The translations under genes and the position numbers were made by a program. From the NCBI GenBank assembly GCA_037074705.1, contig CM073590.1:140077600-140141599 (forward strand): 64,000 nucleotides of DNA, given 5' to 3'. The notes beneath the pieces were generated by a model. That model was not told the DNA's origin, made no database searches, and saw only the letters and a program-made list of their open reading frames with translations. The first letter of the stretch is position 1. The number at the start of each line of letters is the position of its first letter. Shown here in pieces: positions 12,055-22,269 of the stretch. The stretch comes from Zhengitettix transpicula (Eukaryota > Arthropoda > Insecta > Orthoptera > Tetrigidae).

Positions 12055-14815
12055 TTAGTGAAATGCGCAGAACAAGAATGACGTTGGATTAACTCTTAAG
12101 ATATCGGTTTGGTATCTGAAAAAGAAATAAATTGTTAAAAATTATGCAAATTCTGAAATAAAGGCTTCGTGTTATATAATTGATTAGAAAAGAATTAATA
12201 GGAAAATTAATTGAATACCTGGTTATCTCTGCTGATGTCACTTTATAGTTTACTCTAGTTTTGTACCAGTCAGTGTTGCCCAAAATATCTTTCTCTTTCC
12301 ACTCTAAAGGCCAACCTAACATCATTGCATTTGTAATAGGGAGACGGTAAATGGTTTCGTTTCCTATAAAAATAATACGTGCTTGTGTAATTTGTTACAT
12401 GTATATATTAATAATGATGATGACAAATGTGACGGCATGTGCAACCAGCTTCTGTTATCTCTGACGGATGTACCGTTTTGGTGGAAAGTTACAAAATGAT
12501 CTGCCAGAGATGCAGTTTCTTGGTTTAGTGAGGAAAACTCAGGAAAATGCAGAATAGTTTACTTCAAATTGGTTAGTCGTAAGTAAAAATCTTTCATATT
12601 CAGTTTAATAAGACCTGATTGCTCAGATATTAAAGTTTGTTCCCTTCCTTTTTGGAATCTCTTGAAGTGAATCCCAATCAAACAGAAAATTAGGATAGGG
12701 AACAATAAATTCTGTAACATCTGATAATAATAACCCATTATTAGCCAGCGTTAAAGAACAATAACAATTACACGCATAAAAATTGTGATTGTAAATTTTG
12801 GGAAACAATTAAGTTTGCTTATAAGGAGGCCTATGTGAGCTGGTCTCAGGTGAACCTTCCCGGTGAGACGGAAGGTGCTACCTTCAGAGATACCTTCTTC
12901 TCTTTCTGGCTTTGAATTAAGGTTCCCAAGAACCGAGATACTCAGTTTTAAAAGGTGTATGTTCCGGGCTTGCAGACTTTGGTCAAACGGTAAGAGTTGT
13001 CCGATGTCACAGTCGGAATAATCGGCCAGCTGCCTCCTATACTGGTCAACGCGTGGAGAAGGCAATGCTGATTTCCCTCAGGAAACCTCGCTCTCGTCAT
13101 CGGAATAGCGTGGCACAAGTACCTAGCACCCGACCTACATGATACAGCTTTTGTAAGGGTTTTCCCTGTATAACTTTTATGAAAATTCCGGGTAGGTTCC
13201 TTAGATAAGATCCCGAGGCAAATAATTAACCCTTGGCAACTTTGATGCACCCTTCTGCATCACCCTTTCAAATTCCCTTCCTATACAATCAAAGGGAATT
13301 GGTCACCACGTGAGTTACCCTAATATAGCCTGGCTCCAAGGAAAGAAAATGCTTACCATATATCCGTTGCACTCCCATTTGACGTTGCTTCAGAAGCCTG
13401 TCAGCGGAACTATATGAAAAGCCATCGGCAAATCCATGTCTGTAATCTATTGGCCTAGGATAATCTCTGAATGATGTTTTGGGATCTTCAGGCAAGAGTT
13501 TGAGAGTATTTTCAGATCTTCTCGCGGGTTCTCTGAAGTACAAATAAAATTTAGTTGTTGGAAACATGCAGGATGTACGTTGATTTTATACTTATATTAG
13601 CTGGAAAGAAACTTTGGTGTATCTTAAAATGAAGAATTACGTTAAATAATCGTAAGACGGTATCACTACTTACAATAACAATATTATTAATGTTTTATTA
13701 TTGAAAAATTTATTAAAGTTGGACACGAATTAAACTATTTACCAGTCTATTAACATAAAATACACATAATTTTAGTTTTAGGGGTGGTTTCTAGTTTAGT
13801 ATCAAATAAAACAATTAATCAACTTTGCTAATAAGTAAATTAATTAAAAGTAAGAAGATTTAAAGTAACATTTGACTGTTATCAACAATTTTTGTAGATG
13901 CGTAAAATCTAAATATCTGGCTTATCATCACTACACGACTCGAATTCCATGTTGTTAATTACGAAAATACAGTTATAGAATTACAAATAGAAAGTTCTGT
14001 ATCTCGGTAAATAACCTCTCGTTGAAACAAAATTACTAACATTTCATTGATTAAATATGAAGGTAAATATTCAATATAGAAATTAATATTCGTTAAATAG
14101 TTCTTTCTTTATTTTCAGGTTAAATGTAGGAAAATCCTTTATTAAATTACAAATATTTGAATAATTAAATGTTAAAAATGAAGGTAAATATTCAATAAAG
14201 AAATTAATACGTATTAAATATTTTTATCTTCTTAATTTTGAAAATTGAGGCTTTAATTAAATAAACTCCTGAGCTTAATTACAAATACTTTATTAATTAA
14301 ATCTGAAAACTGAAGGGATATATTAAATCTTGAAAGTAATATATAGTACATCGTTTTTCTTTTAATTAAAGATATACTAATTCAAAACGATATTATTATT
14401 TAGGTTTCGTTCTCGGTAGATGTCAGTAAATACACTTCGTCGTCAATGTTTGTATTTTGGCGGGAGGATGGGATTATGACGTCATATCCGCGCTACTGAA
14501 CTCGTCTTTATCCAAAATAAATATTTTACCTTAGTTTGTTAATCATGTTTTACAAAAAATTCAAATGTATTTTCAACGATATGAGATATGTAAAATAATA
14601 CTCTTTGAAGTGAGTTCTGAATTGGTTGAATTATTACGCTTGTAATGCATAAATATCAGTGGCATCATTTTTACGTCACGACGTTTGTTAATGTACAGGC
14701 ATTGCTGGTTTACAGTTGAATTTAATTATCAAACTCATATTTACCTGTAACCTTCCCGCAAGTAGAATTTAATTGTATCACCGGGTCCGTTGCATGTTAC
14801 CTCAAAGTTATCCAT
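12055..14815 (-). CDS. Small four-exon host gene, 150-aa protein of unknown function
   Basis: Coding exons on the minus strand are 14,815-14,745 (71 nt), 13,532-13,357 (176 nt), 12,363-12,219 (145 nt) and 12,115-12,055 (61 nt, TAA stop). Introns of 1,212, 993 and 103 bp all have GT...AG ends, with donors GTAAAT, GTAAGC and GTATTC. The acceptor tracts end TTCAG, TATAG and TTTTTCAG. The phases 2, 1, 2 match at every junction, giving 453 nt, exactly 151 codons. The ATG has A at -3. The protein starts MDNFEVTCNGPGD and ends TSFLFCAFH. It is polar, with no signal peptide or membrane segment visible. A Trp/Tyr-rich stretch at residues 98-123 includes WPLEWKEKD and DWYKTR. Such motifs faintly recall short axonemal microtubule-associated proteins, but that is speculation. 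Intron 2 contains a copy of the GC-rich repeat. I am confident it is a gene and not confident of any function. Confidence 0.8.
12832..13332 (+). repeat. GC-rich interspersed repeat, copy 2, inside intron 2 of the four-exon gene
   Basis: A diverged copy with the A-tail orientation on plus, so antisense to the host gene. Landmarks are GGTGTATGTTCCGGG, AATCGGCCAGCTGCCTCC, and TTCCGGGTAGGTTCC at its 3' part. It ends about 25 bp from the exon 2 splice donor. It is the most mutated copy, which suggests an old insertion. Confidence 0.75.
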
Positions 14816-14825
14816 TCTTGCCCAT
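14808..14825 (-). promoter_or_regulatory. Short upstream ORF overlapping the start of the four-exon gene
   Basis: Ten nucleotides before the chosen ATG is another ATG, in a different frame. It encodes MGKNG and stops at a TAA that overlaps the first codons of the main frame. It could lower translation of the main protein. Confidence 0.4.
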
Positions 14826-14917
14826 CACTATTTAATCAGATCTCAACTTAAAATTGCACAATGAGTAATCGAGAGGGATTCGTTGCCGTGGGTATCGTGG
14901 TGTTACGTTAACCTCTG

Positions 14918-14924
14918 TTTTATA
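14918..14924 (-). promoter_or_regulatory. TATA box candidate of the four-exon gene
   Basis: TATAAAA on the minus strand, 103 bp upstream of the ATG. Initiation about 30 bp downstream would leave a 5' UTR of roughly 75 nt. The position agrees with the exon model. Confidence 0.5.
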
Positions 14925-15479
14925 GATGAACAACTAATTTCGACACGTAACAGCTGTTGAACTTTCGGAATTCGGCCAATACTTAATAAAACGGAGAACA
15001 CAGTATACATATACATATCCAATTCATAGTCAAAGATTATACACAAATTGCTTCCCGTACATGAACGGAAATAGCTCCAATATATTCTTCATTCCATAAC
15101 GTTAAACGAAGGTATTTATGACTTGAAAAATTGCCGTGAAATATTACATACCAAGCAAATAACTTTAATGTTAATATCTTAAAATCATGTCTCATGAGTT
15201 CATTGCTATCTGAAATCAGAGTTCTTGATCATTAAACCGAAATTTATGTATTAAATGGATGTGACCCGCAGACTTTTGGTGTCGATTATTGTTATTTTTA
15301 GTTACATTGTTCTCATAGATAATTAAAATGATTGGTTTTGTTACCTAAGAGCACCTACTGAGCTTTCTACAAGATGTTCCAACCATGGCATGGATTGTGA
15401 TGCTCCCTGCGGTTGAATTATGTCTAAAAGAAAATCTGGCTGACGACTACGACAAAGAATATGGCCCATCCGGTGAAGA

Positions 15480-16034
15480 AGCCTGCTAGAGGATTCTCTC
15501 GCAGGTAACCAGCGAGGGATGTTCTCTCGCAGACAGAACCTTGTAGGAGAGATACGAAGGGGCTACCTTTGGGGATGCCTTTTCCTCTCCGTTTTTGAAC
15601 TAAGGTTCCCACAAGCCGAGGCACCTCGGCCTGTTTTGAGAGGTGTATGTTCCGGGGTCACAGACCTTGGGCATACGGTAAGAGTTGTTCGCTATTCCCA
15701 TTGGAATAATCGGCCAACTGCCTCCTTAACTGGTCGAGGCATGGAGAAGGGAATGCTGCGTACCCACAGAAAACTCCTCTCCCGCTATCGGAAGGGCGTG
15801 GGACAAGTACCCAATGCCCGACCTACCCGATGCAGGTTTTTCTAAGGTTTTCCCTGCATTTGTTTAGGCGAATGCCGGGTAGGATCCTTAAAATATAGCC
15901 CGGAGGCCCTAGTTAACCCTTGGCTACCTTCCTCTACCCTTCCGCATCCCCCCTTTCAAATCCCTTCCTATGCTATTAAAGGGGAGTTGCCCAATGTGGA
16001 TCACCCTCATGTTGCCTGTTACCCTAAAAGAAAA
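15480..16034 (+). repeat. GC-rich interspersed repeat, copy 3 (near full length)
   Basis: The A-tail orientation is on plus and ends CCTGTTACCCTAAAAGAAAA. It has the 5' hairpin region (CTCGCAG...GCGAG), the palindrome GCCGAGGCACCTCGGC and the complete body. No clear target duplication. Confidence 0.8.
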
Positions 16035-16257
16035 ATCATTATCAATCCATAATTTTTAAATGCAGTATGTTCACAGCAATATTCTTCTTTTTATTTAATA
16101 AATCTTGAAGGTGAAAAAGTTCAAACTGTGAAAACACTACACTTAGTTAAGTATGTACTACATACACATATTCATTAAAGTTGAAACAATTAACTTTACA
16201 ATACGATATGGCTTCTTGTAACATTCTTTTTTATTTTACATCTGTTTTTGAATTAAT

Positions 16258-16680
16258 AAATCAATCATTGTCCTTATACAGACACTTTATTTTTTATTTA
16301 TAGCGTAATGATGTTTCGATGCATTTTCGTATCTTCTTCAGGTATTATCTAAATTAAAGAATTGTCTATCTTTCTTATTCATTATGTTAAATCAGACGTA
16401 AATATTTTCATTTAATTTTATTATCCAAATTTTTATAGCAAACTTGCACTAAAAACAGTTAAAATATTATTAAGTTCACAAAGATTTTGAAAAGGTGTCC
16501 GAGGCAAATTCACTTATAACCAACGAGGTTGTAGCACTTATTAACATTTTAACTGTTTTTAGTGATAGTTTGTTATAATAATTTTGATAACACCTGAAGG
16601 AGATATGAAACTGTATCAAAATGTCGCTACGCTATAAATAAAATAATAAAGTGTCTGTATAAGGTGAATAATTGATTTAA
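16258..16680. repeat. Foldback (inverted-repeat) element
   Basis: The left arm 16,258-16,474 and the right arm 16,534-16,680 are inverted copies. CTTATACAGACACTTTATT at 16,273 recurs in reverse complement near 16,645-16,665. ACTAAAAACAGTTAAAAT at 16,448 recurs in reverse complement at about 16,546-16,563. The left arm has an extra block of about 70 bp. The central spacer is about 60 bp. The arm text (TGAAGAAGATACGAAAATG read outward, then CGCTATAAATAAA) looks like the end region of a retroelement. It may be two copies in opposite orientation. Confidence 0.7.
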
Positions 16681-16689
16681 CAATCCCAA

Positions 16690-17241
16690 AAAAATAATAT
16701 TTGCTATCACAATTTTAGTTTTCAATAATTTAACACTTATATTTATTGAAACGTATTGCGTTTTGTTGGCATGTAGAAAGAGTATCATCGTAATAAAGGG
16801 CATTATTAATATGTAACTTCATTATCAGGTACATTTATAGTGAGTCATACATCCATTTGATACTAAAAATGGAAAACATGCTCTGAGATAAGATATTTTC
16901 ATATAAACTGTAAAAACATAAAGTCAATTTTAAAAGCATGATTCATTAGATGTGTTACACTACGTTACAAAATCAATCACTTTATACGAGTCTTACACAA
17001 ATAGTTATATAATAGTAACACAATAATACTACATCACATTACATTTTCCAATGTGCTGTCTAGCTGCAACGTTTATTATGTTTCACGGATTTTTTTAAAT
17101 AGATAAATCATCGTTAGTCAAACAATTCTTTTAAGGAAAATATTGCCACGCAATTATTTTTGACGGATGCATTTGTTACCCGTAGTTAGCCTAGGTGATC
17201 GATCATTAAGCGACCACATTTGTTTTATATTTGTTGCACAG
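16690..17241. other. AT-rich DNA
   Basis: No coding or repeat signature recognised. The last part leads into the splice-acceptor-like sequence of the exon candidate at 17,242. Confidence 0.4.
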
Positions 17242-17405
17242 AGGAGGGGAGCCTGTGGTCACGCCCGTTTTGTCAAGTGGAGCATGAAATGCAAATTGAA
17301 AACTCCACAAATTACGAGCTTACCGGTGAAGAGTGCGAATCACGTGCTTCGGCCATGAGATGCATATTGATACATCAATTAAAACCAACCTGTGTGACGA
17401 AATAA
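17242..17405 (+). CDS. Candidate terminal coding exon, unrecognised
   Basis: A pyrimidine-rich stretch ending GTTGCACAG precedes a frame that, entered in phase 1, runs to TAA at 17,403-17,405. The translation has coding-like composition and several cysteines (FCQVEHEMQIENSTNYEL, then EECESRASAMRC and LKPTCVTK). The local GC rise supports an exon. I cannot name the family and found no upstream exon with a matching phase, so the gene would have to begin beyond what I can recognise. It may also be chance. Confidence 0.3.
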
Positions 17406-18165
17406 TTACCGGCTTATAAATGAACATTGTCTACTTTCATGACTAACTGACGGCTAATTGATTGAGTATTGATTTGAAGTGCCTGATCATTTTCATATTA
17501 TGCAGTGAAGTTACTGAATCGTTGGTGGCCGGGAATTTTCCACCATTATTAAGCAGGACATAAACGTTATATAAATGTTTGGTTTTATATAAGTACTCAT
17601 GAAATAAAACAGAGTGAAGAAATAATTTGTATGTAAATTAAAAATATATTTAGATTGTTCCAAATCCTAGTTTAATTTCAAGATACATTATATCTTTATC
17701 GAAAAATTTAAATAAATGAACATGAAACCATAGGTTATTGTATTGAATAAATAAGTTTAATTAGAACAGCTTTTTCAACTAACCCATTTCCTAGCTTTGG
17801 TATTTTTGCACATTCCATGTATTTGTGCACAGAGATTATTGATGGATATTTGAGCATGTAGATTATATATATATATATATATAGAAATAAACTCTTTTTT
17901 TTTAAGTGAACACAAATTCGATTATTGTGAATACAGATTTGGTTATTGGTGGTGAACACAAATTTAATTATTGTAATGAGCACGACCTTTAATTTTATTA
18001 TAAGCATCTTTTATATAAACTTATGAGTTACAGATACGTTGGCAGAGAGTACTGCTTTGTTAAGGCTCTTTGAAGTAAGGGATATGGAATGTTATTCTTT
18101 GGATTTTGCGAAATAAAATAATGGTTCATGAAAAAAAATATTAACTTGAATAAATGATAAATATG
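17406..18165. other. AT-rich DNA with a (TA)n tract
   Basis: Nothing coding is supported. A (TA)n tract of about ten units lies at 17,863-17,882. Confidence 0.45.
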
Positions 18166-18167
18166 TG

Positions 18168-18540
18168 GAGAAGAAGAAGACGGTGTGGATAGGCTATACA
18201 TAGAGTAATCCACATAATATTATAGCATAGGAAAGGGATTGAAAGAGGTGATGCGAAAAGGTAGCCAAAGGTTAACTAGGCACCCGGACTATAGTTTAAG
18301 TATCCTACCCGGAAAATTCGCCTAAAAGTGATGCAGGAAAACGCTAAAAAACCTGCTTCAGGTAGGTATGGAACTTTGTACTTGTCCCACGCCCTTCAGA
18401 TGACGGAAGAGGGGCTTGCTGTGGGGGCGCATCATTCCCCTGTCCGTGACTCGACCAGTTTAGGAGGCAGCTGGCCGACTATTCCAAAAGCAATAGCGAA
18501 TAACTCTTACCGTCTGCGACCCCGGAACAAAACAGACCGA
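18168..18540 (-). repeat. GC-rich interspersed repeat, copy 4 (variant 3' tail)
   Basis: Same body as copy 1, but in the tailed orientation it ends in a CTTCTTCTTC-like tract next to CTATCC, not the ACCCTAAAA tail. This is a distinct subfamily shared with copy 5. A 5' portion after the CTGCGACCCCGGAACA block is missing. Confidence 0.75.
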
Positions 18541-18765
18541 GTAGTAGTAGTAGAAGAAGACGGGATAGAGGGGCTATGTATAGCGTAATCCACATAGTGA
18601 CTACTCCCTTCTTATACCATTGGAATGGAAGTGAAAGGGAGGAGGGGTGCGGAAAGGTAGAGAAAGGTAGCCAAGAGTTAGCCAGGTGCCCCGGGCTATT
18701 GTTTATGGATCCTACCCGTCAAATCGACTAAAATTTAGAAAAACCAGAATCAGGTAGGTTGGTCC
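18541..18765 (-). repeat. GC-rich interspersed repeat, copy 5 (variant tail, truncated)
   Basis: Directly abuts copy 4, in the same orientation, and begins with GTAGTAGTAGTAGAAGAAGA on plus. It is truncated after the AATCAGGTAGGTTGG block. Confidence 0.7.
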
Positions 18766-18857
18766 TGTCCTATTTTACAGAATACATCGAAGTGTTTTCG
18801 CATTGTGACTGATACCAAACGTTAAATATGTGTAATAAATATATAAATCTCTGTAAA

Positions 18858-18922
18858 CAGGCCGAGGTGCCTCGGCTTGAGGGAACATAAGTTAAAAAAA
18901 AACAGAAAGAGGAGAAAACACC
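18858..18922 (-). repeat. GC-rich interspersed repeat, small fragment
   Basis: AACAGGCCGAGGTGCCTCGG and the following GGGAAC--AAGTT match the palindrome region of the family. It directly precedes copy 6 and may be the displaced 5' end of copy 5. Confidence 0.6.
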
Positions 18923-19510
18923 TTTTTTTTTTAGGGCAACAGGCTACATGAGGGTGATCCACATTGGGCAACTCCCCTTTAATAGCATAGGAAGGGATTT
19001 GAAAGGGGGGATGCGGAAGGGTAGAGGAAGGTAGCCAAGGGTTAACTAGGGCCCCCGGGCTATGGTTTAAGGATCCTACCCGGCATCCGCCTAAAGAAAT
19101 GCAAGGAAAACCCTAGAAAAACCTGCATCGGGTAGGTCGGGCATTGGGTACTTGTCCCACGCCCTTCCGATAGCGGGAGAGGAGTTTGCTGTGGGGACGC
19201 AGCATTCCCTTCTCCGTACCTCGACCAGTTTAGGAGGCAGCTGGCCGACTATTCCAATAGGAATAGCGGACAACTCTTGCCGTATGCCCAAGGTCTGCGA
19301 CCCCGGAACATACACCTCTCAAAACAGACCGAGGTGCCTCGGCATGTGGGAACCTTAGTTCAAAAAAAACCAGAGAGATGTGAGAGCATCCCCAAAGGTA
19401 GCCCCCGCCAGAGCTCTCGAGTTTTCGACAGGAGAAAACACCCCAAAAAGGTAGCCTCCATCAGAGGTCTCTGCGAAGGTTCATCTGCAAGAGAATATCA
19501 TTCGCAAGAG
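18923..19510 (-). repeat. GC-rich interspersed repeat, copy 6 (near full length)
   Basis: Opens on plus with a T tract and AGGGCAACAGGCTACATG, then the whole body. It ends in the GAGA/CTCGCAAGAG region near 19,510. It is a good reference copy, and frames on both strands stay open for about 70 codons. Confidence 0.8.
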
Positions 19511-19729
19511 AAATCTGTTTTATTTGAGTATCACAGAATACTGGCTGAGGGAAGATTTTTTCGGAGCTAGTATTTCGTTGAAGCGGAATAATTGGACTGG
19601 TCTGTGGAAACAGTGAGACATCAAGAACTTTGTTTTAAGTGTAACAACTATATAATAATGTAATCATTACGTAGAACTGCTCTGGTTCTATTTATAAACG
19701 GGAACAACACCCGTTTTGTTTCGTTTTTG

Positions 19730-20015
19730 TTTTTTTTAGGGCAACAGGCTACATGAGGGTAATCCACGTTGGGCAAGTCCCCTTTAATAGCATAGGAAGG
19801 GATTTGAAAGGGGGGATGCGGAAGGGTAGAGGAAGGTAGCCAAGGGTTAATACGACCCCCGGGCTATATTTTAAGGATCCTACCCGGCATTCGCCTAAAG
19901 AAATGCAGGGAAATCCCTAGAAAAACCCTGCATCAGGTAGGTCGGGCATTGGGTACTTGTCCCACACCCTTCCGATGGCGGGAGAAGAGTTTGCTGTGGG
20001 GACGCAGCATTTCCC
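19730..20015 (-). repeat. GC-rich interspersed repeat, copy 7 (truncated at a shared breakpoint)
   Basis: Starts with the T tract and runs to GGACGCAGCATTTCCC, where a (TA)n tract begins. Copy 11 starts at the same internal point, and copy 12 is disrupted close to it. Confidence 0.8.
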
Positions 20016-20052
<37 letters not shown>

Positions 20053-20134
20053 GGAGAGAGAGAGAGAGAGAGTGAGAAAAGAAAGAAAGAGAGAGATATA
20101 TCAATTGTTTTGTATTTCAAAGCCGCCGGTAAAA

Positions 20135-20171
<37 letters not shown>
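20016..20171. repeat. Compound microsatellite (TA)n-(GA)n-(TA)n
   Basis: (TA)n at 20,016-20,052, a (GA)n purine run at 20,053-20,097, about 40 bp of unique sequence, then (TA)n at 20,137-20,171. Confidence 0.95.
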
Positions 20172-20172
<1 letters not shown>

Positions 20173-22267
20173 CATAACATCATCCTTATCAATAATATTA
20201 TTAAATTAATTTAAAATTCCTGACAATGTCTAAAATATTGAGGAAATGTACATTATAGCATATTATATTTACAAACTTATATGGATGAGTCTGTTATTAC
20301 TTGGTACACAAGGCCATTACCCGGGTAATTTTCCATTTCAATCTTATGTTTCAATCTTATAAAATTGAATAATTTATGAATGTAAGCTTTTCCGGTATTA
20401 ATTATTAATAAATTTAAAATCGTCCAAATTATAAAACTTAAATCTGAACTGGGTTATAAACATTAATTTTAGTTTCAATGCTAGAGATAAAAATAATTCT
20501 TGAATGAATACGATATATTTACTAATGATGAAACTTGTCCAAGTCATATTAAGTTCGTAAGTTTCCTCTGTAACTTCACTTGATGATCTTGATCGATACC
20601 GAAAGTCTAATAGGAAATAGTTGTATTAAAACGGGAGTCAGTCGGAATAAATAGTACCTATTCTTCCTTTTTTTCCTATCAATATAATTCTTTCTATTAC
20701 ATTGCCCTTACTTGGCCTATATACAGATTTCTTAAGTGCTCTGTTGATAATAATTTTGAACTTAAACATCATCGGGACATTAATCAATCAAATAATTCAT
20801 GAAATCACGGATCCGGCACTAATATAGGTCATATTTTAATAATTAATGATTAACTCCATCATTAGTATTCTAACCTATCTGTATCCTACAATTGCTGAAG
20901 GTTTCTGAAACTTTATTAAAATGCGTCCATCAAAATACAGCCTAGGAACCTCTAAAACCGCGATATAAACATCTATCTAGGTCATTTTGAACATTATTTA
21001 ATCAATCCCGACTCCCCATACATCAATTGTAATGAACGTAATTTCAGAACCATCTATAAGTTACCTTTGATCCCAAAACCTTGAAAAATCGAACCAATAT
21101 TCTCAAAGATCTTTAGTACAGAGATAGAGTTATAAACTTATATATATATATACATGTGATAAACGTAGTACAGAATTATGAATCATACAATTATTATCTA
21201 GTATTGTATAAAATCGTCTACCTGGCGACTTAATTACGAAATATACTTATACTTGTTTTATAAATTTAAATAAACGTTTATTTTAATTCCCGGATCCATT
21301 TCACTAAACTTTTATAATAAATTAACCGTTGAATTTGAATGATATTATAATGATATTATTGATTAACAAAATATTATTAATTAAACAATTTATTTAAAGT
21401 GAAGGATTGCAAAATAATTACGACATTCTTTGAACATTACAAGACAATTTACTTTTATTCAGTTGAAATTTACAATATTTTATATGAGTTTTAATTACAT
21501 TTAACGTTTTTCAATGTTTATAGATTGAACAACTCTTGTCTCAGGGTCATTTATCTTGTCCTTCTAAGTACAGAAACAACCTTTATATTTACGTTAACAA
21601 TCAAATTCAATTACAAACTAAGAAGTTAAACAAATCAAACAAAACGAGAAAGCGAAATATGACGACTTTACCATTAATTACCGTTTACAAAACTTGATTG
21701 AATTTGTTTGTACTTTTAACTCATTGGCTGGTACCAGGCTTAACTCTCTTGGGCTAGGGCTCACCTCACTATTCATACTATAAGGCCATGAAATCACTGA
21801 ATTTACACTTGATTAAAGAAAAACACGGTCGTAACTTTCGAGTCCCTCCTCTGGGACTGGAAACCGCCGCTCCTTCCAGATTATTAGTTAGACAGATAGT
21901 TACAAAATGGTCTACCAGTGGAATTGATGGCGGTCACGGTACTTATAGAAATTTATTGTGGCGTGATTGATTAGGTTACTCTTTGTAGCTGTTCGATGAG
22001 TTTGTCTGTCCAAAACTTTATACTCAAATTTAACTTGTAACCTTTTTCGGCTAGACCTATATGCCTGCCTCGCTGTTCGTTGTCCGCCTTTCAATTTCCG
22101 ACTTCCACACTCGACTTCAACACCTGACCGACTATTTCAGAAAAGCCTTCGCGGCCGAACAAAGCTCGCCTATCCATTTTTGCCCTTAAAATTTGTACCA
22201 CTAACAATCCACCATAACTATCCAATTATTAAAATCATTAATGGCCTCTAATTAGTATTACAATATA
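20172..22267. other. AT-rich DNA, possible decayed dispersed repeat at 21.5-22.2 kb
   Basis: No gene. From about 21,540 the text (CAGGGTCAT, then GGTACCAG, then CGGTCGTAACTTTCGAG) parallels a segment at 36.77-37.1 kb, so an old repeat family is likely. Its ends and type are unknown. Confidence 0.35.
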
Positions 22268-22269
22268 TA

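Noticed and set aside
14477..14484. TGACGTCA (CRE-like) motif
   Set aside because: A single 8-bp match inside intron 1. Nothing else supports regulation there.
16321..16360. Hammerhead ribozyme in the foldback arms
   Set aside because: The text CTGAAGA/CTGAAGG lacks the invariant CTGATGA core, and the putative stem II is only 3-4 bp.
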